A DNA stretch of 64,000 nucleotides from Citrobacter sp. FP75 (GTDB taxonomy: Bacteria > Pseudomonadota > Gammaproteobacteria > Enterobacterales > Enterobacteriaceae): assembly GCF_018342065.1 (NCBI RefSeq), contig NZ_JAFDOE010000001.1, positions 1,505,431 through 1,569,430 on the forward strand, read 5' to 3'. This document shows, piece after piece, positions 1 through 9,460 of this stretch (within the stretch, counting starts at the first letter, position 1; the number at the start of each line of letters is the position of its first letter). The translations under genes were made by a program, and so were the position numbers. The notes beneath the pieces are model-generated. The model did no database searches, was not told the origin of the DNA, and worked only from the letters and a program-made list of their open reading frames with translations.

Positions 1-958
1 CGTGGCAAAACGTTTTGGTGAACTGCCCTTCTTGTTTAAAGTGCTCTGCGCCGCGCAGCCCCTTTCGATCCAGGTCCACCCGAACAAACACAATTCTGAG
101 GTCGGATTTGCCAAAGAAAACGCCGCCGGGATCCCGATGGATGCCGCCGAGCGTAACTACAAAGATCCTAACCACAAGCCCGAACTGGTGTTTGCCCTGA
201 CGCCTTTCCTGGCCATGAATGCGTTCCGCGAGTTCTCTGACATTGTGGCGTTGCTACAGCCGGTTTCTGGCGCGCATCCTGCCATTGCTCACTTCCTGCA
301 GGAACCCAACGCTGAGAGTCTGAGCCATCTCTTCGCCAGCTTGCTGAATATGCAGGGCGAGGAAAAATCTCGCGCGCTGGCAGTACTCAAATCCGCCCTT
401 AACAGCCAGCAGGGTGAGCCGTGGCAAACCATCCGCCTGATAGCGGACGTCTACCCAGACGATAGCGGCCTGTTCTCTCCGCTGCTGCTCAATGTCGTTA
501 AGCTCAATCCAGGAGAGGCGATGTTCTTGTTCGCCGAAACCCCGCACGCCTACCTGCAAGGTGTGGCGCTCGAGGTGATGGCCAACTCCGATAACGTACT
601 GCGCGCCGGACTAACGCCAAAATATATCGATATTCCTGAACTGGTCGCCAACGTTCAGTTTGTAGCTAAACCGGCTAATCAACTGCTGACGACCCCTGTT
701 AAAACAGGTAGGGAACTGGACTTCCCGATCCCGGTTGACGACTTCGCCTTCTCCCTGCATGAGCTGTCCGCCCAGGAAGCCACCATCAGCCAGAACAGCG
801 CTGCCATTTTGTTCTGCGTAGAGGGCGAAGCCGTGCTGAGCAAGGGTGAGCAACGTCTGGTACTGAAAGCGGGTGAATCGGCATTTATCAGCGCCAATGA
901 TTCACCGGTGAACGTCAGCGGTACCGGTCGTTTAGCGCGGGTTTATAACAAGCTGTAG
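1..958 (+). CDS. manA: Mannose-6-phosphate isomerase, 5'-truncated by window edge
   Basis: Zinc enzyme that interconverts mannose-6-phosphate and fructose-6-phosphate in the cytosol. The reading frame is open from base 2 (GTG, an internal Val codon, not a start). About 73 N-terminal residues lie outside the window, judging from the recalled length of about 391 residues for the E. coli protein. Visible hallmarks are the zinc-site segment QVHPNKHN, the KPELVFAL segment with its metal-ligand Glu, and the active-site stretch HAYLQG...LRAGLTPK. The C-terminus ends RVYNKL as in E. coli ManA. A strong hairpin terminator follows. Confidence 0.97.
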   Translation, partial: VAKRFGELPFLFKVLCAAQPLSIQVHPNKHNSEVGFAKENAAGIPMDAAERNYKDPNHKPELVFALTPFLAMNAFREFSDIVALLQPVSGAHPAIAHFLQEPNAESLSHLFASLLNMQGEEKSRALAVLKSALNSQQGEPWQTIRLIADVYPDDSGLFSPLLLNVVKLNPGEAMFLFAETPHAYLQGVALEVMANSDNVLRAGLTPKYIDIPELVANVQFVAKPANQLLTTPVKTGRELDFPIPVDDFAFSLHELSAQEATISQNSAAILFCVEGEAVLSKGEQRLVLKAGESAFISANDSPVNVSGTGRLARVYNKL

Positions 959-1022
959 CAAGATACTGATATTTTTAACAACTCTTGCTAAGCTAGTAGT
1001 AGGTCAAAGACATGTCACTCCT

Positions 1023-1053
1023 CCAGGCGTCTTCAAACGCCTGGTTTTATTTT
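1023..1053 (+). terminator. manA rho-independent terminator
   Basis: CCAGGCGT and ACGCCTGG form a perfect 8-bp stem around a CTTCAA loop and are followed by TTTTATTTT. It separates manA from ydgA and lies just upstream of the chosen ydgA start. Confidence 0.85.
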
Positions 1054-1065
1054 ATGGATATCAAA

Positions 1066-2574
1066 ATGAAAAAAACGCTGGTAGCTGCGGGTGTGGTGGT
1101 TGCACTGGGGATCGTCTGGACGGGCGGCGCCTGGTTCACGGGAAAGAAACTGGAAACCCATCTCGCTGAGGTGGTGGCGCAGACAAACGATCAGCTCAAA
1201 CGTCTTTCGCCTGAGGCGGGCATTGAGCTGAGTTATCAGAACTACCAGCGCGGCGTGTTCAGCAGCCAGTTACAACTGGTGGTGAAACCTGTCGCGGGTC
1301 AGGAAAATGCGTGGCTGAAGTCAGGGCAAAGCATCGTTCTGGATGAATCCGTCGATCACGGCCCCTTCCCGCTGTCCCAGCTTAAATCATTGAACCTTAT
1401 TCCAGCGATGGCCGCCGTAAAAACCACGCTGGTGAACAATGACGTCACAAAGCCGCTGTTTGACATTGCCAAGGGTGAATCCCCTTTCACCATCAATTCC
1501 CGCGTTGGTTATAGCGGCGATACCCGTTCTGATGTTTCTCTCAAGCCGCTGAATTACGAAAAAGGCGATGAGAAAGTGGCCTTTAGCGGCGGTGAGTTCC
1601 AGCTCAACGCCGACAAAGACGGTAACGTGGTTTCCCTGACCGGTGAAGCGCAAAGCGGTGTGGTGAATGCCGTTAACGAGTACGATCAGAAGGTACAAGT
1701 TACCTTTAATAACCTGAAAACGGACGGCTCAAGCTCGATAGCCAGCTTTGGTGAACGTATTGGCGATCAGAAACTGTCACTCGATAAGCTGTCTATTTCT
1801 GTCGAAGGCAAAGAGTTAGCCGTTCTGGAAGGCATGGAAATCGATGGTAAATCTGATCTGGTTAACGATGGAAAAACCGTTAACAGCCAGCTGGATTACA
1901 CGCTCAACAGCCTGAAATTGCAGGGACAGGATTTGGGTAGCGGTAAACTGACGCTGAAAGTAGGCCAGATTGATGGTGAGGCATTACATCAGTTCAGCCA
2001 GCAGTATAGCGCCCAAACCAAAGCGCTGATGTCGCAGATTGACATGGTGCAAAACCCTGAGCTTTATCAGCAAAAAGTAACAGAGGCGTTCTTCAGCGCC
2101 CTGCCAATCCTGATGAAGGGTGAGCCGGTTGTCACCGTTGCACCGCTGAGCTGGAAGAATGCTAAAGGCTCGACAACCTTTAACCTGTCGCTGTTCCTGA
2201 AAGATCCGAACGCTAACCAGGAAGAATCAAAAACGCTGGCCCAGGAAGTGGATCGCGCAGTGAAATCACTGGACGCTAAACTGGCTATCCCGATGGATAT
2301 GGCGATTGAGTTCATGACTCAGATTGCCAAACTGGAAGGCTATCAGCAGGAAGAAGCGGCAGCGATGGCGAAGCAGCAGGTCAATGGCCTCGCCGCAATG
2401 GGTCAAATGTTCCGCGTCACGACGGTACAGGACAACACCATCGGCTCCAGCCTGCAGTATGCGAACGGTCAGGTAACGCTCAACGGCCAAAAAATGCCGC
2501 TGGATGAATTCGTCGGCATGTTTGGTATGCCAACGCTTTCCGAACCGGATGTCCCGGCCATCCCGCAGCAGTAA
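1066..2574 (+). CDS. ydgA: YdgA family protein (DUF945)
   Basis: A 502-residue protein matching the YdgA/DUF945 family, whose molecular role is not established. The N-terminus (MKKTLVAAGVVVALGIVW) is a hydrophobic signal or anchor segment, so most of the protein should be periplasmic. The rest is a long soluble region ending in a Pro-rich tail (PDVPAIPQQ). The frame is open upstream to 1012, with another ATG at 1054. I chose the ATG at 1066 because it gives the standard family N-terminus and avoids starting inside the manA terminator. It is monocistronic, with terminators on both sides. Confidence 0.9.
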   Translation: MKKTLVAAGVVVALGIVWTGGAWFTGKKLETHLAEVVAQTNDQLKRLSPEAGIELSYQNYQRGVFSSQLQLVVKPVAGQENAWLKSGQSIVLDESVDHGPFPLSQLKSLNLIPAMAAVKTTLVNNDVTKPLFDIAKGESPFTINSRVGYSGDTRSDVSLKPLNYEKGDEKVAFSGGEFQLNADKDGNVVSLTGEAQSGVVNAVNEYDQKVQVTFNNLKTDGSSSIASFGERIGDQKLSLDKLSISVEGKELAVLEGMEIDGKSDLVNDGKTVNSQLDYTLNSLKLQGQDLGSGKLTLKVGQIDGEALHQFSQQYSAQTKALMSQIDMVQNPELYQQKVTEAFFSALPILMKGEPVVTVAPLSWKNAKGSTTFNLSLFLKDPNANQEESKTLAQEVDRAVKSLDAKLAIPMDMAIEFMTQIAKLEGYQQEEAAAMAKQQVNGLAAMGQMFRVTTVQDNTIGSSLQYANGQVTLNGQKMPLDEFVGMFGMPTLSEPDVPAIPQQ

Positions 2575-2600
2575 TTCTCTTCTGCACGATGCCAGTCACG

Positions 2601-2630
2601 GCCCGATAACGCGATTTATCGGGCTTTTTT
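2601..2630 (+). terminator. ydgA terminator
   Basis: GCCCGATAA and TTATCGGGC form a 9-bp stem followed by six T. It lies between the convergent ydgA and malI genes. The T-run supports use for ydgA only. Confidence 0.85.
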
Positions 2631-2642
2631 ACCTCTGCGACA

Positions 2643-3671
2643 TTACTTCTGCGTCACCAGCCGGGCGGATAACGTCAGATTACGCGAATGCCCCTCATCA
2701 TTGCTGATTCGCTGCAGTACACGTTCAGCAAGCGTATACCCCAGTTCACGCGCGGGGGTGCTGGCCCAAATAATCGGTAAATCATCCAGGGCGTTCTCAG
2801 CCACATCGGCAAAGGCGGCCAGTGAGATCTGCTGTTCAAAATAGCGATCAACGCCAATTTCACCACTCTGACGCCCTGCTTTCATCAGGCCAAACCATGC
2901 CCCAACGGCGATGGTTTCGTTGTAGCACACTACCGCGCTGATGGTCGGGTTATGGCGTAGCAGCGCCGTAACGGCTTCTGCGGCCTGCTTCTGGCTGGAG
3001 GCGCACTCCAGTACCCAGTCGCTGTGAAAAGGCAGTCCAAATTTGAGCAGCGTAGCGCAATATCCACCCACACGTTCTGCACGGGTCAGCGAGGAACTCT
3101 GCCCCCCCAGCCAGGCGATTCGCTGATGACCATGCCCGACGAGATACTCGACCAGTAGCTGTGCTGCCTGCATATTGTCGGGCCTGACGGTGTCGGCATC
3201 ATCCAGATAGCTGGCGCGTGAAGCAAACACTACTGGGATCCCTTTTTCACCGGCCAGTTGCCGTAACGCGTCGCTGCTGCCCGCCGCTCCGGCGATCACC
3301 ACCCCATCCACACCCTGGTTGAGTAACATTGAGAAACGCTGGGCCAACTGTTCGCCGTCCTTACCGCCATGCAGTAAAAACACCATCCGCCCCTGAGCTT
3401 CTAAGGCTTCCGTCAACCCTGCCGTCAGCTCGGCATAAAACGGCGTCGAGAGATCGCGAACAATTAAACCAATGACCCCACTCTGCCCGCCACGCAGCGC
3501 CGATGCCTGGCGGTTACGTACAAATCCCAGTTGTTCGATGGCAGCATTGACCCGTTCTCCTGTGGCGGAAGAGATACGCCCTTTGCCGCTGAGAACCAAT
3601 GAGACCGTACTGACCGATACGCCAGCAGCCAGCGCAACATCATGGATGGTTATTTTTTTGGCTATAGCCAT
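2643..3671 (-). CDS. malI: Maltose regulon repressor MalI (LacI family)
   Basis: A 342-residue LacI/GalR-type repressor of the divergent malX-malY genes. Residues about 6-25 form the helix-turn-helix (ITIHDVALAAGVSVSTVS). A hinge helix follows, then a periplasmic-binding-protein-like effector domain with the usual VIGLIVRDLSTPFYAEL and VRPDN segments. The open frame extends 16 codons further upstream, but the start at 3671 gives the family N-terminus MAIAKKITIHD. The longer start would place coding sequence inside an operator. The E. coli protein represses malXY and itself; two matching operators lie in the malI-malX gap. Confidence 0.95.
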   Translation of the reverse strand: MAIAKKITIHDVALAAGVSVSTVSLVLSGKGRISSATGERVNAAIEQLGFVRNRQASALRGGQSGVIGLIVRDLSTPFYAELTAGLTEALEAQGRMVFLLHGGKDGEQLAQRFSMLLNQGVDGVVIAGAAGSSDALRQLAGEKGIPVVFASRASYLDDADTVRPDNMQAAQLLVEYLVGHGHQRIAWLGGQSSSLTRAERVGGYCATLLKFGLPFHSDWVLECASSQKQAAEAVTALLRHNPTISAVVCYNETIAVGAWFGLMKAGRQSGEIGVDRYFEQQISLAAFADVAENALDDLPIIWASTPARELGYTLAERVLQRISNDEGHSRNLTLSARLVTQK

Positions 3672-3701
3672 AAAACCAGAAAGCTCCCTGATAACGTGAC
3701 A

Positions 3702-3717
3702 GATAAAACGTTTTATC
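3702..3717. promoter_or_regulatory. MalI operator, malI-proximal
   Basis: GATAAAACGTTTTATC is a perfect 16-bp palindrome of the type bound by MalI in E. coli. It sits 30 bp upstream of the malI start, as expected for autoregulation. Confidence 0.8.
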
Positions 3718-3753
3718 AATCGTTTATATTTATACGCCCTATTATCGTTCGAT

Positions 3754-3775
3754 AATGTGATTTGTAACGCACTAA
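3754..3775 (+). promoter_or_regulatory. Candidate CRP site for malX
   Basis: TGTGA (3756-3760), a 6-base spacer, then ACGCA (3767-3771): one perfect and one imperfect CRP half-site. malXY and malI are known to be CRP-activated in E. coli. The site lies between the two MalI operators. Assignment is by motif only. Confidence 0.5.
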
Positions 3776-3780
3776 AATTA

Positions 3781-3796
3781 GGTAAAACGTTTTATC
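3781..3796. promoter_or_regulatory. MalI operator, malX-proximal
   Basis: GGTAAAACGTTTTATC differs from the other MalI site at one position. It lies 46 bp before the malX start, where a repressor would block malX transcription. Confidence 0.8.
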
Positions 3797-3841
3797 TTCT
3801 CGCCATCATTTGTTGATCGATTTTTTACAAGGAGTCGTTAG

Positions 3842-5434
3842 ATGACGACGAGAACCACACCAAAAGTAACGTTATGGGAATTTTTCCAGCAGTTGGGCAA
3901 AACCTTTATGCTGCCCGTGGCACTGCTCTCGTTTTGCGGGATCATGTTAGGGATCGGCAGCTCATTAAGCAGCCATGATGTCATTACACTGATCCCGGCT
4001 CTGGGAAATCCGATGCTGCAGGCGCTGTTTACCTGGATGAGCAAAGTCGGTTCTTTCGCATTTAGTTTTTTGCCGGTGATGTTTTGTATCGCAATCCCCC
4101 TTGGTCTGGCGCGCGAGAACAAAGGTGTTGCGGCCTTTGCCGGGTTTGTCGGCTATGCGGTCATGAACCTTGCCGTCAACTTTTGGTTAACGGCCAAAGG
4201 TATTTTACCCACCACGGATGCGGCGATCCTCAAAGCCAATAACGTGCAAAATATTCTGGGGATCCAGTCGATCGACACCGGGATCCTCGGCGCGGTCATT
4301 GCCGGGATCATTGTTTGGATGCTGCATGAGCGCTTCCACAACATTCGCCTGCCGGATGCGCTGGCGTTCTTCGGTGGTACCCGCTTTGTTCCGATCATCT
4401 CCTCGGTGGTGATGGGGCTGGTCGGGCTGGTAATCCCGCTGATTTGGCCGGTTTTCGCTATGGGCATTACCGGACTCGGCAACATCATCAACAGCGCCGG
4501 TGAATTTGGTCCGATGCTGTTTGGTACCGGCGAGCGACTGCTGCTGCCGTTTGGTCTGCACCATATTCTGGTGGCATTAATTCGCTTTACTGAAGCAGGC
4601 GGCACGCAGGAAGTCTGCGGCCATAGCGTGAGCGGCGCGCTGACTATTTTCCAGGCTCAGCTGAGCTGTCCGACAACTCAGGGTTTCTCTGAAAGCGCCA
4701 CGCGTTTCCTGTCCCAGGGCAAAATGCCGGCATTCCTCGGCGGTTTACCGGGTGCGGCGTTAGCCATGTATCACTGCGCTCGCCCTGAGAATCGTCATAA
4801 AATTAAAGGGTTATTAATCTCTGGCCTGATTGCCTGCGTGATCGGCGGAACCACCGAGCCTCTGGAGTTCTTGTTCCTGTTCGTGGCGCCGGTGCTGTAT
4901 GTTATCCACGCGCTGTTGACTGGTCTTGGCTTCACCGTAATGGCAGTGCTTGGCGTTACTATCGGCAACACAGATGGCAACCTGATTGACTTCGTGGTGT
5001 TTGGCATCCTGCACGGATTGTCCACCAAGTGGTATCTGGTGCCGGTTGTTGCGGCTATCTGGTTCGCGGTGTACTACGTCATCTTCCGCTTCGCCATCAC
5101 ACGTTTTAATCTGAAAACGCCGGGTCGTGATGTCGAAATTGCCAGCAACATCGAAAAAGTCATGGCCGGAACGCCGGGCAAATCGGGCTATAACGTACCG
5201 GCCATTCTGGCGGCGCTGGGCGGTGCAGAAAACATCGTCAGCCTGGATAACTGCATCACCCGTCTGCGTCTGTCAGTAAAGGATATGTCACTTGTGAATG
5301 TGCAGGCGCTGAAGGACAATCGTGCCATTGGTGTCGTTCAACTCAACCAGCATAATCTGCAGGTGGTGATTGGTCCGCAGGTCCAGTCGGTGAAAGACGA
5401 AATGGCGGTTCTGATGAATACCGTGCAGGCATAA
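3842..5434 (+). CDS. malX: PTS system EIICB component MalX (glucose/maltose family)
   Basis: A 530-residue inner-membrane PTS permease. Residues about 1-420 form the EIIC domain with many hydrophobic helices, and the family segment GTTEPLEFLFLFVAPVLY is visible. Residues about 450-530 form the EIIB domain, in which C471 (motif LDNCITRLRL) is the predicted phosphorylated cysteine. E. coli MalX can move glucose and maltose by facilitated diffusion, but its natural substrate is uncertain. An AAGGAG ribosome-binding site precedes the ATG. It forms an operon with malY 10 bp downstream and is controlled by MalI. Confidence 0.95.
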   Translation: MTTRTTPKVTLWEFFQQLGKTFMLPVALLSFCGIMLGIGSSLSSHDVITLIPALGNPMLQALFTWMSKVGSFAFSFLPVMFCIAIPLGLARENKGVAAFAGFVGYAVMNLAVNFWLTAKGILPTTDAAILKANNVQNILGIQSIDTGILGAVIAGIIVWMLHERFHNIRLPDALAFFGGTRFVPIISSVVMGLVGLVIPLIWPVFAMGITGLGNIINSAGEFGPMLFGTGERLLLPFGLHHILVALIRFTEAGGTQEVCGHSVSGALTIFQAQLSCPTTQGFSESATRFLSQGKMPAFLGGLPGAALAMYHCARPENRHKIKGLLISGLIACVIGGTTEPLEFLFLFVAPVLYVIHALLTGLGFTVMAVLGVTIGNTDGNLIDFVVFGILHGLSTKWYLVPVVAAIWFAVYYVIFRFAITRFNLKTPGRDVEIASNIEKVMAGTPGKSGYNVPAILAALGGAENIVSLDNCITRLRLSVKDMSLVNVQALKDNRAIGVVQLNQHNLQVVIGPQVQSVKDEMAVLMNTVQA

Positions 5435-5444
5435 GGACAACGAT

Positions 5445-6617
5445 ATGTTTGATTTTTCAACGGAAGTGGACAGGCATGGTACGTGGTGCACCCAGTGGGA
5501 CTACGTCGCCGACCGTTTTGGCTCGGCAGACCTGCTGCCGTTCACCATCTCAGATATGGATTTTGCCACTGCACCTTGCATTCTGGAGGCGCTGACGCAG
5601 CGCCTGTCACACGGTGTATTGGGCTACAGTCGCTGGAAAAATGATGAGTTTTTGGCGGCGATTAGTCACTGGTTCCTGACCCGCCATCACACCCAAATTG
5701 ATCCGCAATCGGTGGTTTACGGCCCTTCCGTCATCTATATGGTGTCGGAGCTGATCCGCCAGTGGTCATCAACGGGGGATGCGGTCGTTATCCATACCCC
5801 GGCTTACGATGCGTTTTACAAAGCCATCGAGGGTAACCAGCGAACGGTGCTCCCAGTCGAACTGGAGAAACGTGCGGACGGCTGGTACTGCGATATGGTT
5901 GCGCTTGAGAGCGTACTCTCACGGCCTGAGAGTAAAATTCTTCTGCTCTGTAGCCCGCAAAACCCAACGGGAAAAGTGTGGACTCGCGATGAACTCGAAA
6001 CCATGGCCGACCTGTGCCAACGCCACGACGTGAAGGTTATTTCCGATGAGATCCATATGGATATGGTTTGGGGAGAACACCCGCATATCCCATGGAGTAA
6101 CGTCGCGCGTGACAGTTGGGCGCTGCTCACGTCCGGTTCCAAGAGTTTTAATATTCCGGCATTAACCGGGGCTTACGGGATCATTGAAGATGCTAATAGC
6201 CGTAACGACTACCTCAGTGCGTTAAAAGGCCGTGATGGGCTTTCCTCACCAGCGGTACTGGCGCTTACCGCGCATATTGCTGCTTATCAACAAGGCTCGC
6301 CATGGCTGGATGCGTTACGCGACTATCTGGTCGATAACCTGCATTATGTCGCGCATGAGCTCAATACGGCGTTTCCTGAGCTAAACTGGCAGGTCCCGCA
6401 GGCTACTTACCTGGCATGGATTGACCTGCGCGCACTCAATATTGATGACCAGGCTTTGCAGGATGCGCTCATCCACCAGCAAAAAGTCGCCATCATGCCG
6501 GGGTACACCTATGGTGAAGAAGGTCGCGGGTTTGTTCGTCTGAATGCCGGGTGCCCGCGTGCAAAACTGGAGAAAGGCGTTCAGGGATTGATTAACGCCA
6601 TCCGTTCAGTGCAATAA
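5445..6617 (+). CDS. malY: PLP-dependent cystathionine beta-lyase MalY
   Basis: A 390-residue fold-type I aminotransferase-like enzyme with cystathionine beta-lyase activity. In E. coli it also represses the maltose regulon by binding the activator MalT. K233 in the segment SGSKSFNIPALTGAYG is the predicted PLP lysine. The LLLCSPQNPTGKVW and VISDEIHMDMVW segments are typical of the family. It lies 10 bp after malX, so it is co-transcribed, and a long perfect hairpin follows. Confidence 0.95.
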   Translation: MFDFSTEVDRHGTWCTQWDYVADRFGSADLLPFTISDMDFATAPCILEALTQRLSHGVLGYSRWKNDEFLAAISHWFLTRHHTQIDPQSVVYGPSVIYMVSELIRQWSSTGDAVVIHTPAYDAFYKAIEGNQRTVLPVELEKRADGWYCDMVALESVLSRPESKILLLCSPQNPTGKVWTRDELETMADLCQRHDVKVISDEIHMDMVWGEHPHIPWSNVARDSWALLTSGSKSFNIPALTGAYGIIEDANSRNDYLSALKGRDGLSSPAVLALTAHIAAYQQGSPWLDALRDYLVDNLHYVAHELNTAFPELNWQVPQATYLAWIDLRALNIDDQALQDALIHQQKVAIMPGYTYGEEGRGFVRLNAGCPRAKLEKGVQGLINAIRSVQ

Positions 6618-6620
6618 CTG

Positions 6621-6662
6621 ATGTTGCGCAATGAAATTATTCATTGCGCAACATAGATTTTT
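6621..6662 (+). terminator. malXY terminator
   Basis: ATGTTGCGCAATGAA and TTCATTGCGCAACAT are perfect 15-bp arms around an ATTA loop, followed by AGATTTTTA. It ends the malXY operon just before the add promoter. Confidence 0.75.
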
Positions 6663-6677
6663 ATCCTGATTTATTCT

Positions 6678-6683
6678 TATAAT
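6678..6683 (+). promoter_or_regulatory. add promoter -10 box
   Basis: A perfect TATAAT lies 35 bp before the add ATG. The -35 region (about 6655-6660) is poor. Motif match only. Confidence 0.5.
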
Positions 6684-6717
6684 ACTGCGCACTTTACCTG
6701 TCAAAAAGAGTGCGATC

Positions 6718-7719
6718 ATGATTGATATTTCCCTTCCCTTAACAGACGTCCATCGCCACCTTGATGGTAACATCCGCGCGCAAACGATTCTCGATCTTGG
6801 TCGTCAGTTCAATTTAACTCTCCCTGCTCAAACGCTGGACACGCTGATACCCCATGTACAAGTCACCTCGACAGAGCCGGATTTAGTCAGCTTTTTGTCA
6901 AAGCTCGACTGGGGCGTGAAGGTACTGGCTTCACTGGATGCCTGCCGCCGCGTGGCATTTGAGAATATTGAAGATGCCGCCCGTAACGGCCTGCACTATG
7001 TTGAACTGCGCTTCTCACCAGGCTATATGGCAATGGCGCATCAACTCCCCGTCGCGGGCGTGGTTGAAGCGGTGATCGCTGGCGTGCGTGAAGGCTGCAA
7101 GGCTTTTGGTGTTGAAGCCCGCTTAATCGGTATCATGAGCCGTACCTTCGGCGAAGCCGCTTGCCTGCAGGAGCTGGATGCGCTGTTAGCGCACCGCGAT
7201 CACATTACTGCGTTGGATCTGGCGGGCGACGAACTCGGCTTCCCGGGCAGCCTGTTCCTGTCACATTTTAACCGCGCTCGCGACGCGGGTTGGCACATTA
7301 CCGTGCACGCAGGTGAAGCTGCAGGCCCTGAAAGTATCTGGCAGGCCATCAGAGAACTGGGCGCTGAACGTATTGGTCATGGCGTCAAAGCCGTCGAAGA
7401 TCGCGCGTTAATGGATTTTCTTGCCGAGCAGCGTATTGGTATCGAATCCTGCCTGACGTCTAACATCCAGACCAGCACCGTCGCTTCGCTGGCGGCACAT
7501 CCGCTGAAAACGTTCCTCGAACATGGCGTTCTGGCCAGTCTGAATACCGACGATCCGGCGGTTCAGGGCGTAGATATTATTCACGAATATACCATTGCCG
7601 CTCCGGCGGCGGGATTGAGTCGCGATCAAATCCGTCAGGCGCAAATCAATGGCCTGGAAATGGCGTTTTTGAGTACAGAAGAAAAACGTGCACTGCGTGA
7701 GAAAGTGGCTGCAGCGTAA
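6718..7719 (+). CDS. add: Adenosine deaminase
   Basis: A 333-residue zinc amidohydrolase that converts adenosine and deoxyadenosine to inosine forms in purine salvage. Metal and catalytic motifs are in order: H12-x-H14 (DVHRHLDGN), VHAGEAAG with the zinc His and catalytic Glu nearby, ERIGHGVKA, and SLNTDDPAV. The start is fixed by the conserved N-terminus [17 protein letters not shown] and the -10 box just upstream. It is monocistronic, between malXY and the convergent ydgJ. The purR and punRC genes elsewhere in the window serve the same purine economy. Confidence 0.96.
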   Translation: MIDISLPLTDVHRHLDGNIRAQTILDLGRQFNLTLPAQTLDTLIPHVQVTSTEPDLVSFLSKLDWGVKVLASLDACRRVAFENIEDAARNGLHYVELRFSPGYMAMAHQLPVAGVVEAVIAGVREGCKAFGVEARLIGIMSRTFGEAACLQELDALLAHRDHITALDLAGDELGFPGSLFLSHFNRARDAGWHITVHAGEAAGPESIWQAIRELGAERIGHGVKAVEDRALMDFLAEQRIGIESCLTSNIQTSTVASLAAHPLKTFLEHGVLASLNTDDPAVQGVDIIHEYTIAAPAAGLSRDQIRQAQINGLEMAFLSTEEKRALREKVAAA

Positions 7720-7728
7720 GCGTGTTAT

Positions 7729-7757
7729 TGCCGGATAGCGCTAACGCTAATCCGGCA
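7729..7757. repeat. REP-like palindrome
   Basis: TGCCGGATAGCGCTAACGC followed by TAATCCGGCA forms an imperfect inverted repeat of the enterobacterial REP type. It lies in the 47-bp gap between the convergent genes add and ydgJ, a normal location for REP elements. Its GCGCTAACGC core recurs in the pair after gstA. Confidence 0.7.
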
Positions 7758-7766
7758 TTTACATTA

Positions 7767-8807
7767 TCAGGCAAGGCACAGCGTAGAGCGGTGTTTTGCC
7801 GATTCAAGACCTAACTCGATAAGCTCCATAATTTGAATGGCCTGTCGTGCCGGAACCGGGTTTTCGCCATTGCCGTTCAGCGCATCGCGGATGCCCGCAT
7901 AATAAGCCGGATAGTTGCCCGGCACGGTCAACCAGGTTTCTTCCACGCGTTCTTCACCTTCAACCCGCGTCAGCACGCCATCGCGCATGTCGTACCCCCA
8001 GTCTTCCTGAGGCAAACGTTCGCCATTTTTTAAACGTTCCTCCTGCGGATCAAGGCCGTACTTCACATAGCTCCCGCGCGATCCGTGCACGATATAGCGG
8101 GCAGACTCAGCGGCAGCAAGCATTGTGCCATGCAGAACCACCCGACGCTGCGGGTAGGTCAAAATAGCGTGGAAATAATCGGTCGCTTGCGCACCAGGAC
8201 GCAACTGCGCCAGGTCTACCGTCAGGCTAACGGGCAAACCAAACAGGTTGATGGCCTGATCCAACAGATGTGGTGCCAAATCGTACCAGACGCCGCTTCC
8301 CGGTCCGCCCTGTTCACGCCAGCGGTCGCGAACCTGGGGACGAAAACGATCGAAGTGGGATTCAAAGTAGGCAACTTCACCCAGCACACCGTCTGCCAGC
8401 AGGGCTTTCAGCGTCAGGAAATCACTGTCCCAGCGCCGGTTATGGAAAACAGAGAGTACGCGACCGAGGCTACGCGCCAGCGCATCCAGCTCGCGCGCTT
8501 GTGACAATGTCACGGTGAAAGGCTTATCAACAACCACGTGCTTACCCGCTTCCAGCGCCGCTTTCGCGAGCGGGAAATGCGTGTCATTCGGCGTGGGGAT
8601 CACAATCAGATCGATACTGGGATCGTTAAACAGATGCTTAGGCTCACTCACCACCGCAACAGATGGCCAGTCCGCCTTCACTTTTGCTTCATCACTGCTG
8701 GATACCGCAGCCAGTTCCAGCCCCGGGGTGCCCACTATCAGAGGGGCATGAAAAGTTTTGCTGGCATAGCCATAGCCAATCAGCCCAACGCGGATGTTGT
8801 CACTCAT
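7767..8807 (-). CDS. ydgJ: Gfo/Idh/MocA-family oxidoreductase YdgJ
   Basis: A 346-residue NAD(P)-dependent oxidoreductase of unknown substrate. An N-terminal Rossmann fold starts VGLIGYGYASKTFHAP (GxGxxx nucleotide loop near residues 10-15). The family segment EAGKHVVVDKPFTVT supplies the conserved Lys of the EKP-like motif, here DKP. The C-terminal domain is the GFO_IDH_MocA alpha/beta domain. It is transcribed away from blr and appears to be a single-gene unit. The substrate is unknown in E. coli as well. Confidence 0.93.
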   Translation of the reverse strand: MSDNIRVGLIGYGYASKTFHAPLIVGTPGLELAAVSSSDEAKVKADWPSVAVVSEPKHLFNDPSIDLIVIPTPNDTHFPLAKAALEAGKHVVVDKPFTVTLSQARELDALARSLGRVLSVFHNRRWDSDFLTLKALLADGVLGEVAYFESHFDRFRPQVRDRWREQGGPGSGVWYDLAPHLLDQAINLFGLPVSLTVDLAQLRPGAQATDYFHAILTYPQRRVVLHGTMLAAAESARYIVHGSRGSYVKYGLDPQEERLKNGERLPQEDWGYDMRDGVLTRVEGEERVEETWLTVPGNYPAYYAGIRDALNGNGENPVPARQAIQIMELIELGLESAKHRSTLCLA

Positions 8808-9048
8808 ATTATTGCCTCTCTATTCAGGACCGACCTATTTCACACCATACATCGCAACGTCACAACAGTTTAATAACCTTTACGCGACAAAGGTCGTTAT
8901 TTAACTTAAGTCAAACATATGCCACTTAGCGTTAACTTGCTGCGAAAAAGTCTTCGAAATCGTTCCCAATGCTCTTGCCGTCTTACTTATTGATAAGTAA
9001 CATTTGCCCCCTGTGTTTAAGGATAAATCAAAGCAAATGTCGTCAGTA

Positions 9049-9174
9049 ATGAATCGTCTTATTGAGTTAACAGGTTGGATTGTTCTCACGGTCTCCGTCA
9101 TCCTTTTAGGTATTGCCACCCATATTGACAACTACCAGCCACCGGAACCGACGGCTGCGGTGCAGAAGAAATAA
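9049..9174 (+). CDS. blr: Small membrane protein Blr
   Basis: A 41-residue inner-membrane protein with one transmembrane segment (about residues 8-26, GWIVLTVSVILLGIAT) and a short polar C-terminus ending AAVQKK. The E. coli homologue affects beta-lactam susceptibility and associates with divisome proteins. The start at 9049 gives the E. coli-like N-terminus MNRLIELTG. An in-frame ATG at 9037 would add MSSV, and an AAGGA at 9019-9023 is closer to it, so the longer form cannot be excluded. Confidence 0.88.
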   Translation: MNRLIELTGWIVLTVSVILLGIATHIDNYQPPEPTAAVQKK

Positions 9175-9460
9175 CCAATAGCCTTCTTTTTTAACCCAGC
9201 AGTCATGCTGGGTTAGGCTGTAAAAGCGTCATTTCTGTCAAAAAAAGCGAATTATGCTGTACCTCACTTAGGCGCTTATTGCCTGCGATTGCGAAGCGCG
9301 TTACCCTTTCCACGGGTGCTCATCGTGCCTGCGTGTCTATCAGTACAAACACTCTTATTTTTATCTTTGCACATCGATGCGCTTTTACCTGTGCAACCTT
9401 GTTTATTTTTTAATATTCACTACTCCGTTGGTGTTATTTTCTTAATATGGATCTCCTTAT

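Noticed and set aside
9193..9214. Perfect hairpin AACCCAGC...GCTGGGTT after blr
   Set aside because: Looks like a terminator stem, but no T-run follows on either strand in the correct place, so I did not call it.
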